A stretch of 48,607 nt of DNA, taken from assembly GCA_032718475.1 (NCBI GenBank), contig JAUCBJ010006274.1, positions 1 to 48,607 of the forward strand. Reading direction: 5' to 3'. Position numbers and translations under genes: made by a program. The notes under the pieces were generated by a model. It was not told the DNA's origin. It saw only the letters and a list, made by a program, of their open reading frames with translations, and did not search any database. Position 1 is the first letter of the stretch, and every line of letters begins with the position of its first letter. Positions 20,321 through 30,282 of the stretch are shown piece by piece. Origin of the DNA: Nemertoderma westbladi (lineage: Eukaryota > Xenacoelomorpha > Nemertodermatida > Nemertodermatidae).

Positions 20321-20848
20321 AGAGTGGGTAGAGTTAGGGAGTTCTAGTTAAAGGGCTAGAGAGTTGGTAGACTTAGAGGAGTCAAGTAGAGTTAGTAGAA
20401 GTAGAGAGTTAGTAGGAGTTAGTTAGACTTAGTAGAGCTAGTTAGAGTCGGAGAGTTAGTAGAAAGTAAGATAGTTAGATAGTTAGCAAGTAAGTAGTAG
20501 GTAGATAGTATGATAGCACAGGGGTAGCATTAGAGATTAGGGCCTTAGAGAGTGGTAGAGAGGAGATAGTGAGAGGAGTATGGAGAGAAGTTAGAGTGCG
20601 ATTCAGGTGTGGGGAGAGAGTAAGACTGGGGAGTCGAGTTAGAGAGCGGAGCTAGAGTGGTGAGAGTGCCGGGGAAACAAAAATTGTGTGAGAGAAGCGC
20701 ACGATCGGCCCGACACAAGACGCCAGAGGGTAGTGACATCATACCCATAGGGAGCGGCCTGGAAAGCCGGCTCCGAAAGAAAATAGACCCACCCCACACC
20801 CGATACTAGATCGGGATCCAGCGGAATTGTAGCGCACTTTAGTTGGAT
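20321..20848 (+). other. Non-coding 3' region of the LTR element
   Basis: GTTAGTAGA-type degenerate repeat to about 20520, then more complex sequence with no frame that looks coding and no pol motif. Confidence 0.5.
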
Positions 20849-20884
20849 GCTATCTTCCTACCGGGAAGATAGCATGGGGGGGAG
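20849..20884 (+). promoter_or_regulatory. Hairpin and polypurine tract before the 3' LTR
   Basis: GCTATCTTCC and GGAAGATAGC form a perfect 10-bp stem (20849-20873). A purine run GGGGGGGAG (20876-20884) then abuts the TG of the 3' LTR, the expected plus-strand primer position. Confidence 0.75.
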
Positions 20885-21418
20885 TGTTAGCTTATCCAAT
20901 TCCGCTAACACAAACCCATAGAGTGAGCCGATTAAGCAATATTGGGGGCCACGAGGTTGGTTACCCAATCTCGCGTCACCCCAATAAAGTGGGAAGGAGA
21001 AACACACAATGAGGGTCAGGGGCCAAACCCCTAACAGAGAGAGAACACAAGGAGTGAAGGGAAACACTCCAAAGGGTGCCATGCCAACAGGGATATTAGC
21101 CAATCAGGGGGGGAGCATCGGCTGAGGTACTGCAACATGGCCAAACCGTGCAATATATATATTACCGGTCGATGCAGCTTTCATTCAGTTATCCCAGTAC
21201 AGTCAGGCAGTACGGTGACAGTTAGGACCGTCACCGCCGTCACCATATTACCGGTACATTACCATCATTAACTGCTATCTGCTATCATCCTATTTATACT
21301 GTATTTCATATATTAACAATAACGTCGGAGCAACACAAACTCTTTTCCATCACGGTACGGCGGGGACGCGTACACAAACAACACCGGATAAACCGGGATC
21401 CTCTCGGATCCCGTCACA
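20885..21418 (+). repeat. 3' LTR (534 bp)
   Basis: TGTTAGC to GTCACA, homologous to 15090-15614. It includes a small 5-bp insertion (TGCCA-type duplication near 21079) relative to the 5' LTR. Confidence 0.9.
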
Positions 21419-22290
21419 CTAGGGTTACTGCTGCTAGGCTTACTACTGCTAGGCTTACTGCTGCTAGGCTTACTACTGCAAGCCTTACTACTGCTAGGCT
21501 TACTGCTGCTAGGCTTACTACTGCAAGCCTTACTACTGCTAGGCTTTCTGCTGCTAGGCTTACTGCTGCTAGGCTTACTACTGCAAGCCTTACTACTGCT
21601 AGGCTTACTGCTGCTAGGCTTACTGCTGCTAGGCTTACTACTGCAAGCCTTACTACTGCTAGGCTTACTGCCGCTAGGCTTACTGCTGCTAGGCTTACTA
21701 CTGCTAGGCTTACTACTGCTAGGCTTACGACTGCTAGGCTTACTGCTGCTAGGCTTACTACTGCTAGGCTTACTGCTGCTAGGCTTACTACTGCAAGCCT
21801 TAATACTGCTAGGCTTACTGCGGCTAGGCTTACTGCTGCTAGGCTTACTACTGCTAGGCTTACTACTGCTAGGCTTACTGCTGCTAGGCTTACTGCGGCT
21901 AGGCTTACTACTGCTAGTCTTACTACTGCTAGGCTTACTACTGCAAGGCTTACTACTGCTAAGTTTACTACTGCTAGGCTTACTGCTGCTAGGCTTACTG
22001 CTGCTAGGCTTACTACTACTAGGCTTACTACTGCTAGGTTTACTACTGCAGGGCTTACTCTTGCTAGGCTTACTACTGCTAGGCTTACTACTGCTAGGCT
22101 TACTGATGCTAGGCTTACTACTGCTAGGCTTGCTACTGCTAGGCTTACTACTGCAAGGCTTACTACTGCTAGGCTTACTACTGCTAGGCTTACTACTGCT
22201 AGGCTTACTACTGCTAGGCTTACTACTGCAAGGCTTACTACTGCTAGGCTTACTACTGCTAGGCTTACTACTGCAAGGCTTACTACAACT
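21419..22290. repeat. 15-bp minisatellite, right block (about 58 units)
   Basis: Same unit as 11949-15089, resuming directly after the LTR element, but with different common variants (CTGCAAGCC, CTGCTGCTAGG, CTGCGGCTAGG). It ends in CTACAACTAC near 22290. The two blocks were one array before the LTR element inserted. Confidence 0.9.
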
Positions 22291-22955
22291 ACTTTATCTT
22301 TAGCACGGGTTGGATATGTAATATAATAATTAAGCTAACCTCCAGAACATGAGTATGATGGTTAGTGGATACCTTATTAAAGGTTGCTTAGGGTAGATTA
22401 CAGTCCTTGTGGACCTACAGACTGCTTAGGTTACTCAACAAACCTGAACTGCGCGAAAACTTTGCATGGGTAGAATCTTCACACGATATATAATAAATAC
22501 AATTGTACAAATTGTTTGGCTGATGACACTGTATCTGGTGGTATAACTATCCTTTTATTATTTTGTGGTGCGAACCACGAGGTCAACCTTTGAGTCTAAT
22601 TAATTTGTCAATCAGCCGTCAATGCATTCGTAGTTTGTCTGAACGCCAATAAATTCAGTCTTTGATGAAATTAAACCAAACTTTGTACACATATAATCTA
22701 CGAAACTCTAGAAATTATACTAGAATTTAGTGCCACATCAACGTGCTCCTTTACCTAAATTGGTGATAATCGGGCAAAGAATAGAGACGGACAAAATGTT
22801 CACATGGGCTAATATTGCTGCACCAAACCTTGCATGTAGGAAACATCATTACTGCCACAGTGGTAGCAGGTAACTCACTTCATTGGAGTAACTGTCGTTC
22901 TTGACTGCCAACTAATATAATGCCGCGTTATGCAGCATGCAGTAGTGCAGACAAT
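22291..22955. other. No gene recognised
   Basis: AT-rich unique-looking sequence between the minisatellite and the duplicated segment. No convincing frames, RNA or repeats seen. Confidence 0.4.
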
Positions 22956-24840
22956 ATATAAAACACAATAATATCCGTTTTTAATTGCTTCGAAATTACA
23001 ACTCTAATCTTATCAAACCTGATGATATAAATTAATATAATCATTATTAACGGATATAAATAACGTAATATATAATATATTATACGTAATATAAATATAA
23101 TAAAATATAATTGAAAAATCTAATGTAACCTATCATAACAACAAAATAATCACACTCGTGCTTTATTGTTGAACTCCCTTCTACAGAAGAACTCGCCGGG
23201 TATTTTACCATGGGATAAATGTCTTAATTAAAGGACCATATTATATATGTGACTTGTAAGGGACGATCTTAGATAGCCTACAAAGTAAAAGCCGAACAAC
23301 CAACATTCGAAAACATTAATAAGTTTGATAAAGCTAAGGAATATCTTAAATTACCCTACAACATCAGCCATGAGAAGTAAATACAGGACAGGATTGAAGA
23401 AATTACAACTGCTCACATACAGCAACGATCAAGACTTACCTGACAAAATGTAAATGAGGAATCTGATCGGAGAAGCTATCCTAAAGCTTTTCAATAAACA
23501 CAGAACACATTTCAATAGGCACAGCTTCACTGCATAAAGTGGAGAGGGCTGCTAAGGAGGTTGGATTGCATATAAATGCTACCAAGACTGAATTCATGAC
23601 TTTCAATGTTGACTTGACAACAATTGATAATAATCAACTAAGGAAGGTCGATGTCTTCCAGTACCTTGGATCATGGATAGAGAGTAGCAAAAAGGACATA
23701 GAAGTTAGGAAAGCAAAGGCTTGGGTAGCTCTATCAAAAATGGATACCATCTGGAAATCAGATCTCTCCAGGCACCTGAAGACTAAGTTCTTTCGAGCCA
23801 CAGTGGAAAGTGTATTTTTATACGGGGATGAGACCTGGACACTGACTAAATCACTTGAACAACGAATTGATGGTTGCTACACAAGACTACTAAGGGCAGC
23901 CCTAAACATCAGTTGGAGACAACACATGACAAACGCCGAGCTTTAAGGTACAATACCACCTGTATCAACCACCCTCCGTGAACGCAGATTAAGATTCAGT
24001 GGGCACTGCTCGCGAAGTAAAGACGAGGTCATACCAGATCTACTTCTCTGTCAACCAACTCATGGAAAGCGTAGTCGTGGACGACCGGCCATAACATATA
24101 TAGATCAACTTGAAAGGGATACTGAACTTGGGAGAAACGAAATTGCGACAACTATGGAGAATCGGGAAGCCTGGAAGGATCTCATTTCCACTGTCCGAGT
24201 TCGCTCGACCCAGTAGTAGTAGTATTCTATATATAATTTTAATTAAACCGACACATATATCGATTATGAAAGTTTTGCTATGGATACAGTGACAACATAT
24301 TCCAATTTCAATCCTATAATTTCGGGAATATACTGTATATATTTTTTTCCCTCCTGCTGCTCAAACATTTTCCGAATTATATGCCCCCATGTATTGTATT
24401 TAATTGGTTCCGCATCCGCACATACAACCAACACTACCTTCTTCCCCAATATCCACAGCAATTATTAACACAATAAAAAATCTAATATCTAAACGATAAT
24501 ATGTATTATAATTTACTTACTTATACTTTTACACTTACTTATACTTTTACACTTAGGTTTAATACAAGTAAGTGATAAAGATAGTCATTATTATAACGCT
24601 GAACGATTAATGTAGCATATTTTATTCACTGAAAAGGATAAACGGCGGTTGAGATAAACCAGTGCACACCTGCCCCTAGTAATATCTGCCGGTAGCAGAA
24701 CTCATTCGCCATTATTAAATCTAGGCGACTGAATGAATAACTTCCTCCCGATTACGCAAATACTCCGTGAATTAGGTCTCAACCTCGTGCGGAAACGCAG
24801 GTGCGACTAGCCAAAGCTGGTTAGATTAATACAATAAATA
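22956..24840. repeat. Duplicated segment D, left copy
   Basis: Collinear with 40925-41665. 22960-23155 matches 40930-41150 (phrase ATAAAATATAATTGAAAAATC), 24235-24470 matches about 41190-41440, and 24640-24835 matches 41485-41660 (phrase CCAGTGCACACCTGCCCCT). The left copy is longer because a LINE X copy (23534-24223) and other sequence were added. No genes in it. Confidence 0.7.
23534..24223 (+). mobile_element. LINE family X, 5'-truncated copy
   Basis: Nearly identical to 26345-27046 of the long X copy, starting at ATAAAGTGGAGAG. It encodes only the end of RT and the C-terminal region. A stop (TAA) replaces the Tyr codon after the NAEL phrase near 23945, and it ends in (AGT)n. A dead, 5'-truncated copy, as target-primed reverse transcription usually leaves. 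Confidence 0.85.
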
Positions 24841-25169
24841 CTGTAATATCAGGCCTCATAGAAGTGGTTAACTATCTGGGTCGCGGGTCTTTAGGAAATA
24901 TGCGTCGAATCAAATATTATAAGTATAGTATAGGTATATATATATAAGTATAGTACACCCCTGCCCTGAATACAATATCATCTTTTTTGCCTCAGAATTT
25001 AATGGGGATTGCTGCCCTGAAAACCGCTCGCGTTATCGTGGAATATCTGTCTGGCAATCTGGCTGTCAAAATGTCAGACAGACAACCGACCGACGGGAAG
25101 ACTAGATTCCACCCTATATTAAAACTGATATCTGAAATTAAATCAGCGACCCCGAAAGCCCTGTATATA
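24841..25169. other. No gene recognised
   Basis: AT-rich with a TA tract near 24935. A 63-codon frame at 24987 has no recognisable features. Confidence 0.4.
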
Positions 25170-25380
25170 TCATTTTAGCTCGGTGGTCGTGGTCGGTGGC
25201 CTCCTTCCAAGTATCCCATTTACTATTAAAGAACCAGACCCCATACCCATACAGGCAATTTTGGGTGAGAAAGTTTGAACTTTGAAAGCAATTATCTCTG
25301 AATAATATTTTTTCACACGAAAATTAATGAAAACTTTTGTAAACACACCACCAACTTCTTTCAGCACCTTTGCATGTTGT
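25170..25380 (-). pseudogene. LINE ORF1-type gene, 3' part (split by LINE X)
   Basis: Minus-strand frame continuing from 27047: after the shared 9-bp duplication it reads HAKVLKEVGGVFTKVF, the kind of segment that follows the RRM-like core in LINE ORF1 proteins. It then runs into sequence without recognisable motifs and stops at 25170. Confidence 0.55.
25372..25380. repeat. Target-site duplication of LINE X (left)
   Basis: GCATGTTGT, repeated at 27047-27055 directly after the (TAG)n tail. On the minus strand the ORF1-type frame is continuous through one copy. Confidence 0.85.
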
Positions 25381-27046
25381 TCAAAAGTTGTGCAAAGGGG
25401 CGCCTCAAAGCCGATAGTCCTGAAGAACGTGTTGGGAAGTGGAAAAATCACTTCAGCAACTTGCTTGGGCAGCCACCAAACATCGAGGTCAGCCCTACAA
25501 GGAAAATATATGACAAGACACTACCTATAGAAACAGGGGACTTCACACCTGCCGAACTCCAAAGAAGCATTAAAAGCATGTCCAATAATAAAGCGAGTGG
25601 ATTAGATGAAATCCCAGCGGAGGTATGGAAAACCGGAGTGCTAAACAGACCATTATTGAATGTTTGCAACCGGATGTTAAAAGGGGAAAAGCCACCACCA
25701 ATTTGGACTAAAGGTCAACTAAAGCCTCTCCCCAAGAAAGGAGACCTCGGCATACCAAGAAACTATCGTGGGATCTGTCTGCTTGTGGTAGCTGCCAAAA
25801 TATACAATAAAATGATTCTATATAGGATTAGGCCTCACATAGAGAAACTACTGCGTAAGAGCCAAAACGGATTTCGACCAAGTAGATCAACAATAGCTCA
25901 GATACTTGCACTACGGAGACTGATTGAAGGAATTAAGTCAAAGAATCTCCCCGCTGTCATGACTTTTGTGGACTTCAAGAAGGCATTCGACTCCATCCAT
26001 AGAGGTAAAATGCTTGAAATCCTAAGAGCTTATGGAATACCAGAAGTAGTTGTTGCTGGCATTGGATTGTTATATTGTGACACAGAAGCGCAGGTACTCT
26101 CACCAGATGGTGAAACTGAGTTTTTCTCAATCCTGGCTGGCGTACTGCAAGGTGACACATTAGCACCATTACTATTTGTAATTGTGCTGGATTACGCAAT
26201 GAGGACGGCCACAAAGGGTGAAGACCTGGGATTCACACTTCAAGAACGCAGAAGCAGTAGATATCCGGCAACTACAGTCACAGACACCGACTTTGTGGAT
26301 GACATCGCCCTGCTCTCTAATACCCTAGCAGATGCACAGCTTCTACTAAATAAAGTGGAGAGGGCTGCTAAGGAGGTTGGATTGCATATAAATGCTACAA
26401 AGACCGAATTCATGACCTTTAATGTTGATGGAAACTTGACAACCATTGATAATAATCAACTAAGGAAGGTCGATGACTTCCAGTACCTTGGATCATGGAT
26501 AGAGAGTAGCAAAAAGGACATAGAAGTTAGGAAAGCAAAGGCTTGGGTAGCTCTATCAAAAATGGATACCATCTGGAAATCAGATCTCTCCAGGCACCTG
26601 AAGACTAAGTTCTTTCGAGCCACTGTGGAAAGTGTATTTTTATATGGGGGTGAGACCTGGACACTGACTAAATCACTTGAACAACGAATTGATGGTTGCT
26701 ACACAAGACTACTAAGGGCAGCCCTAAACATCAGCTGGAGACAACACATGACAAACGCCGAGCTTTATGGTACAATTCCACCTGTATCAACCACCCTCCG
26801 TGAACGCAGATTAAGATTCAGTGGGCACTGCTGGCGAAGTAAAGAGGAGGTCATACCAGATCTACTTTTCTGGCAACCAACTCATGGAAAGCGTAGTCGT
26901 GGACGACCGGCCATAACATATATAGATCAACTTGAAAGGGATACTGAACTTAGGAGAAACGAAATTGCGACAACTATGGAGAATCGGGACGCCTGGAAGG
27001 ATCTCATTTCCACTGTCCGAGTTCGCTCGACCTAGTAGTAGTAGTA
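25381..27046 (+). mobile_element. LINE family X, longest copy (ORF2 C-terminal 550 residues, open)
   Basis: 5'-truncated non-LTR retrotransposon whose remaining ORF2 is fully open to a stop at 27035. Order: pre-RT linker (KGRLKADS), fingers with NKASGLDEIPAEVW, NGFRPSRST, motif A FVDFKKAFDS, LQGDTLAPLLF, catalytic box FVDD (Val where Ala is usual), thumb, and C-terminal region with RRLRFSGHCWRS and KRSRGRP. The endonuclease domain is missing. The coding sequence runs straight into the (TAG)n tail, whose repeats supply tandem stop codons, so there is no 3' UTR. Flanked by a 9-bp duplication. RTE-like in style; clade not settled. Confidence 0.9.
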
Positions 27047-27561
27047 GCATGTTGTACAATCTCACGTTGTTTTGCATTCGTTTCCACTGTAATTACAGCC
27101 GGACGAGCCCTCTTCTCCAAGGTACCTTGAAGTCGATTCACCGTTCCCAACCTCTGCAGCTGGAATTGGCCCACATCAACATCCATAGCAGAAAATACCT
27201 TGGAATATTTGTCAAAATCGGAATGTGCACCCTCAAAGTCTTCATTCTCTGGAACACCGAGAAATACAATATTGCGGCCCCGCAAATCCCAATCCAGCAT
27301 CTCGCAAGACCGTTGCTGTTGAGCGATCACACCTCGCAGCGTTTCCTTCTGAACATCATCCAACCGGGTTTTCTCCGTCCCCTGGAGATTCTCTACAACA
27401 GCTAGACGATTATTAGTTTCTTCAATGGAATACATTACCCTCTCAATCTCCTGCCGGACAGTTGCTATCTCACAAGCCACAGTTTCTCGAATAATAACTC
27501 TTAGATCGTCTACTGATAGAGTACCCACCAACTGAGATCCCATAGGAGTGTGTCGACACGA
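27047..27561 (-). pseudogene. LINE ORF1-type gene, central part (coiled coil and RRM-like core)
   Basis: Minus-strand frame from about 27543: MGSQLVGTLSVDDLR, then heptad-rich coiled coil (VRQEIERVMYSIEETNNRL), then RNIVFLGVPENED, the start of an RRM-like fold as in L1-type ORF1 proteins, and on to an Arg-rich RPAVITVETNAKQREI. ORF1 proteins are RNA-binding chaperones that package LINE RNA. The frame is interrupted at its 3' side by LINE X and at its 5' side by LINE Y (7-bp duplication GACACGA). Which LINE family it belongs to is unknown. Confidence 0.65.
27555..27561. repeat. Target-site duplication of LINE Y copy 2 (left)
   Basis: GACACGA, repeated at 29241-29247 after the (AGT)n tail. It is short, but supported by the resumption of the minus-strand ORF1-type frame on both sides. 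Confidence 0.65.
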
Positions 27562-29240
27562 CTGCTCAATAATGACAGGGTATTGCCTGATAACTTTATA
27601 GAAGTAAAAGTGTCTGAGTCTGTACTCCCAGATATTCCCATTGGCGATATCTCCTTTGCAGAAGTGAAGGCTGCTGCAAAGCGCATTAAGACCAATCGTG
27701 CCAGTGGAGTAGATGGTGTTCCCCCTGAGGTCTTTAAAATACCTGAGTGTTTAAAGCTCATCAATCCCATCATAGTAGACATGTACCGTACAACAAGAGT
27801 CCCACAAGAAATGAAAACAAATAAGTTGGTGCCAGTTCCCAAGAAGGGCAACCTAACACTCTATGGTTCTTTTCGGGGAATCTCATTGATCTCGATTGCT
27901 GCAAAGCTATACAATAGAATTCTATTAAATCGCATCAGGGATCCCATTGAGAGACTGCTCCGTGGAAATCAGAATGGGTTCCGTAAAGGTCGTGGGACCA
28001 TGGAGCCCATTTTGGCACTTAGAAGGATAATTGAAGAGTTATCAAAAAAGAAAGACAGGCATCTGGCTGTTATCTTTGTTTACTTCTTCGAGGCCTTTGA
28101 TTCAGTCTCTCGCTCACGTATGTTCAGCATACTTTCATTATATGGGATTCCTGATGAAATTATTGCACAATCAGATCAGATCAGTATACGATAGTTCGAC
28201 AACATTTGTGTCTACTGTTGACGGTGACACAGAACCATTTGAAGTGTTATGGAGCGTCCTCCAGGGAGACACACTTGCACCATTCTTGTTCATAATTGTG
28301 GTTGACTATGTTCTACGCAAGTCCTTAGATCATCATAATGATGATGGGGTGATGATAACTCCACTTACTGGCTCCAGAAGTCGAGGAAATCCTGCCAAGT
28401 ACCTAACTGATCTAGACTTTGCTGATGACTTAGGAGTACTCTCAGAATCACTAGAGGGAGCCCAACGGCTCCTCAGCTCATTAGAACATGCTGCTTCTAG
28501 TGTTGGTCTTTTTATTAACTCCAGAAAGACCAAAATTTTGTCAGTTAACTTTGAAAGTCCTCAGCAAGTCTCTGATCGGATGAGCATATGCTCAAAAGAT
28601 GGTATGCTTGAGCATGTGGACGACTTCTGTTACCTGGGATCATGGTTCCGGAAGTCAGGTGAGGACCTTCGAATACGTAAGGGAAAGGCATGAGCAGCCT
28701 AGAATATGCTTTCCAGGAATTGGAAGTCACCGAGAATTAATCGGAAACTAAAGGTCCGATTATTTAGAGCAGCAGTAGTTCCAGTACTCCTCTATGGGAG
28801 TCCATGCTGGGCTCTAACTGCTGAGGACACCAAATCTCTGGATGGCACATTCACAAGAATGCTACGCCGGGTTCATTGTGTCAAGTACAATGCACACATC
28901 TCCAACCAGACACTATATAACATTGGAGGTGTCTCATTGGTTCCCCCAAGCTTGACACTAGAACAAAATCGCCTCCGCTTTGCAGGACATTGCTTTCGCC
29001 GTGAGGACCAGCCAGTGCATAATCTTGTACTGTGGCAGCCTCATGGAGTGAATAAGCATGGTGGACAGCCCATGACTTTCTTGAGACGCATCTTAAAGGA
29101 CACTGGCCTTGAAGATGCGGATGATCTAGCAAATGTCATGGGTGATAGGGAGTTGTGGCGGTGCAATTTTGTCGATAAGCCGGCACAGCATTCTTAAAAA
29201 TGCAGCTGCAATGCAGCATGCCGATCCCAGTAGTAGTAGT
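27562..29240 (+). mobile_element. LINE family Y, copy 2
   Basis: Non-LTR retrotransposon ORF2 fragment in three frames (27550-28194, 28031-28693, 28706-29197), so frameshifted at least twice. It starts in the EN-RT linker and contains KRIKTNRASGVDGVPPEVF, NGFRKGRGT, motif A and the FADD box (about 28420), then the C-terminal RLRFAGHCFRRED region. In motif A the catalytic Asp is replaced by Tyr (FVYFFEAFDS); copy 1 at 9154 retains Asp. It ends after a stop, about 30 bases of 3' UTR and (AGT)n. Confidence 0.88.
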
Positions 29241-29471
29241 GACACGAGACAGGTTGCTGATACACCAAAGGTGACAGACCTATGACTTCAAAGCTTTGAT
29301 TTCCCAATGATACTGCGCTGGTGGACGCAGGTTCAGATGTAGACAAATTACCGGTTTTCGAACTGCCGACATTGGTCCCTTGGACGTTAAATGCAACACC
29401 AGAATTGAAACACATTGTACATATACCCCCGGGCTTTAACCGCTGTTCAAAATACCCACATTTATCCAATT
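29241..29471 (-). pseudogene. LINE ORF1-type gene, 5' part with CxxC-like motif
   Basis: Minus-strand frame that opens just after a TAA (about 29472) and runs into the GACACGA duplication. It is in frame with 27555 downward once LINE Y is discounted. It contains CGYFEQRLKPGGICTMC, which may be a small zinc-binding motif. No ATG near its start. Confidence 0.4.
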
Positions 29472-30282
29472 ACCCATATTCGATAATATCGATATTGTGG
29501 TCAATATTGCCCAGTATTGCCGGTACGGTACAGCAGTACAGGCAGGCAGTACTTACTTACGAAGCAACAGTACTTACTTATTTGCTTATTTATTATATTT
29601 ACATAGATTAGTTGACAGTTACTGGAAGCTACAGGTATTATTGGCTCTACATTCACTCCAACATGGATGTTGAAGAATGAGTGGGTTAATGGAGACAAAC
29701 TTCACCAAATACAAACACCTTCAGACAAACAGACTTCACCCATTAAAGAATGGGTGAAGGATCACGGATCTTCTATAACAACTTCTGACATGAATCGCAG
29801 GGGAACAAGGTCAAACTTGACAGTTTCATAAATATAATATGTTGATATAGGCCTATATTCCGGTCCAAAGCAGTTATGTAAAAAGTTAGACAAAACATAA
29901 TTAGGCCTACTTAAAACTGTAATAGGTTTTTTTCCACACCAACCCTATTATATCAATAACATAATTCCGGTTCGTATATATACAAAGTACTTTATGAAAA
30001 TACGATGTGATATAGTGTTATATGTGATATATGTGATATAGTGATTAAATGTTACATATTTTTAGCGTGTTTATTTTGGATTTCTTTTTTTTTGTGAAAA
30101 TTACTTACAAGACCTACTGGTATTGCTATTGGTACCTACTGGTAAGCTGTAAAATACTTGAGTTGAGTAATTCTGGTACTTGTTTTATAGTTGTTATTAG
30201 GTTATGTCAAATAGGCATCGAGTTTCACTTCCGGCCTTTAGTAATATTTCACCCACAAATTATTGTCATTTTTGTTTTTTCA
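29472..30282. other. No gene recognised
   Basis: AT-rich. GGTACGGTACAGCAGTAC near 29522 is locally palindromic. The open frame from 30049 extends into the following LINE but its first ~80 residues look non-coding. TTTTTTCAG just before 30283 resembles a splice acceptor. Confidence 0.4.

Larger units (their letters stand above)
15090..21418 (+). mobile_element. Non-autonomous LTR retrotransposon (BEL/Pao-like Gag, no pol), 6.3 kb
   Basis: Complete structure: 5' LTR, a GA-rich internal region with Gag-like frames, a hairpin-rich non-coding part, a polypurine tract, a 3' LTR and a 5-bp target duplication. It lies inside the 15-bp minisatellite, which resumes at 21424. No protease, reverse transcriptase, RNase H or integrase motif is seen in the 5.3 kb interior, so it must depend on another element. 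The Gag zinc region is of the paired-knuckle type seen in BEL/Pao elements (family knowledge, moderate confidence). Base composition (G+A-rich coding strand) differs sharply from the AT-rich surroundings. Confidence 0.85.

Noticed and set aside
11949-22290. CRISPR-like array
   Set aside because: Repeats are contiguous 15-bp units without unique spacers, in an intron-bearing eukaryotic locus.
27004-27561. Twin-priming inversion of LINE Y (minus-strand ORF1 next to plus-strand ORF2)
   Set aside because: The minus-strand frame continues on the far side of Y after a short target duplication, so Y inserted into a pre-existing gene rather than inverting its own 5' end.
29321-29611. Plus-strand frame containing ALVDAGS, resembling a retroviral-type aspartic protease strand
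   Set aside because: No supporting downstream motif, and the opposite strand carries the ORF1-type frame that is continuous across the LINE Y insertion.
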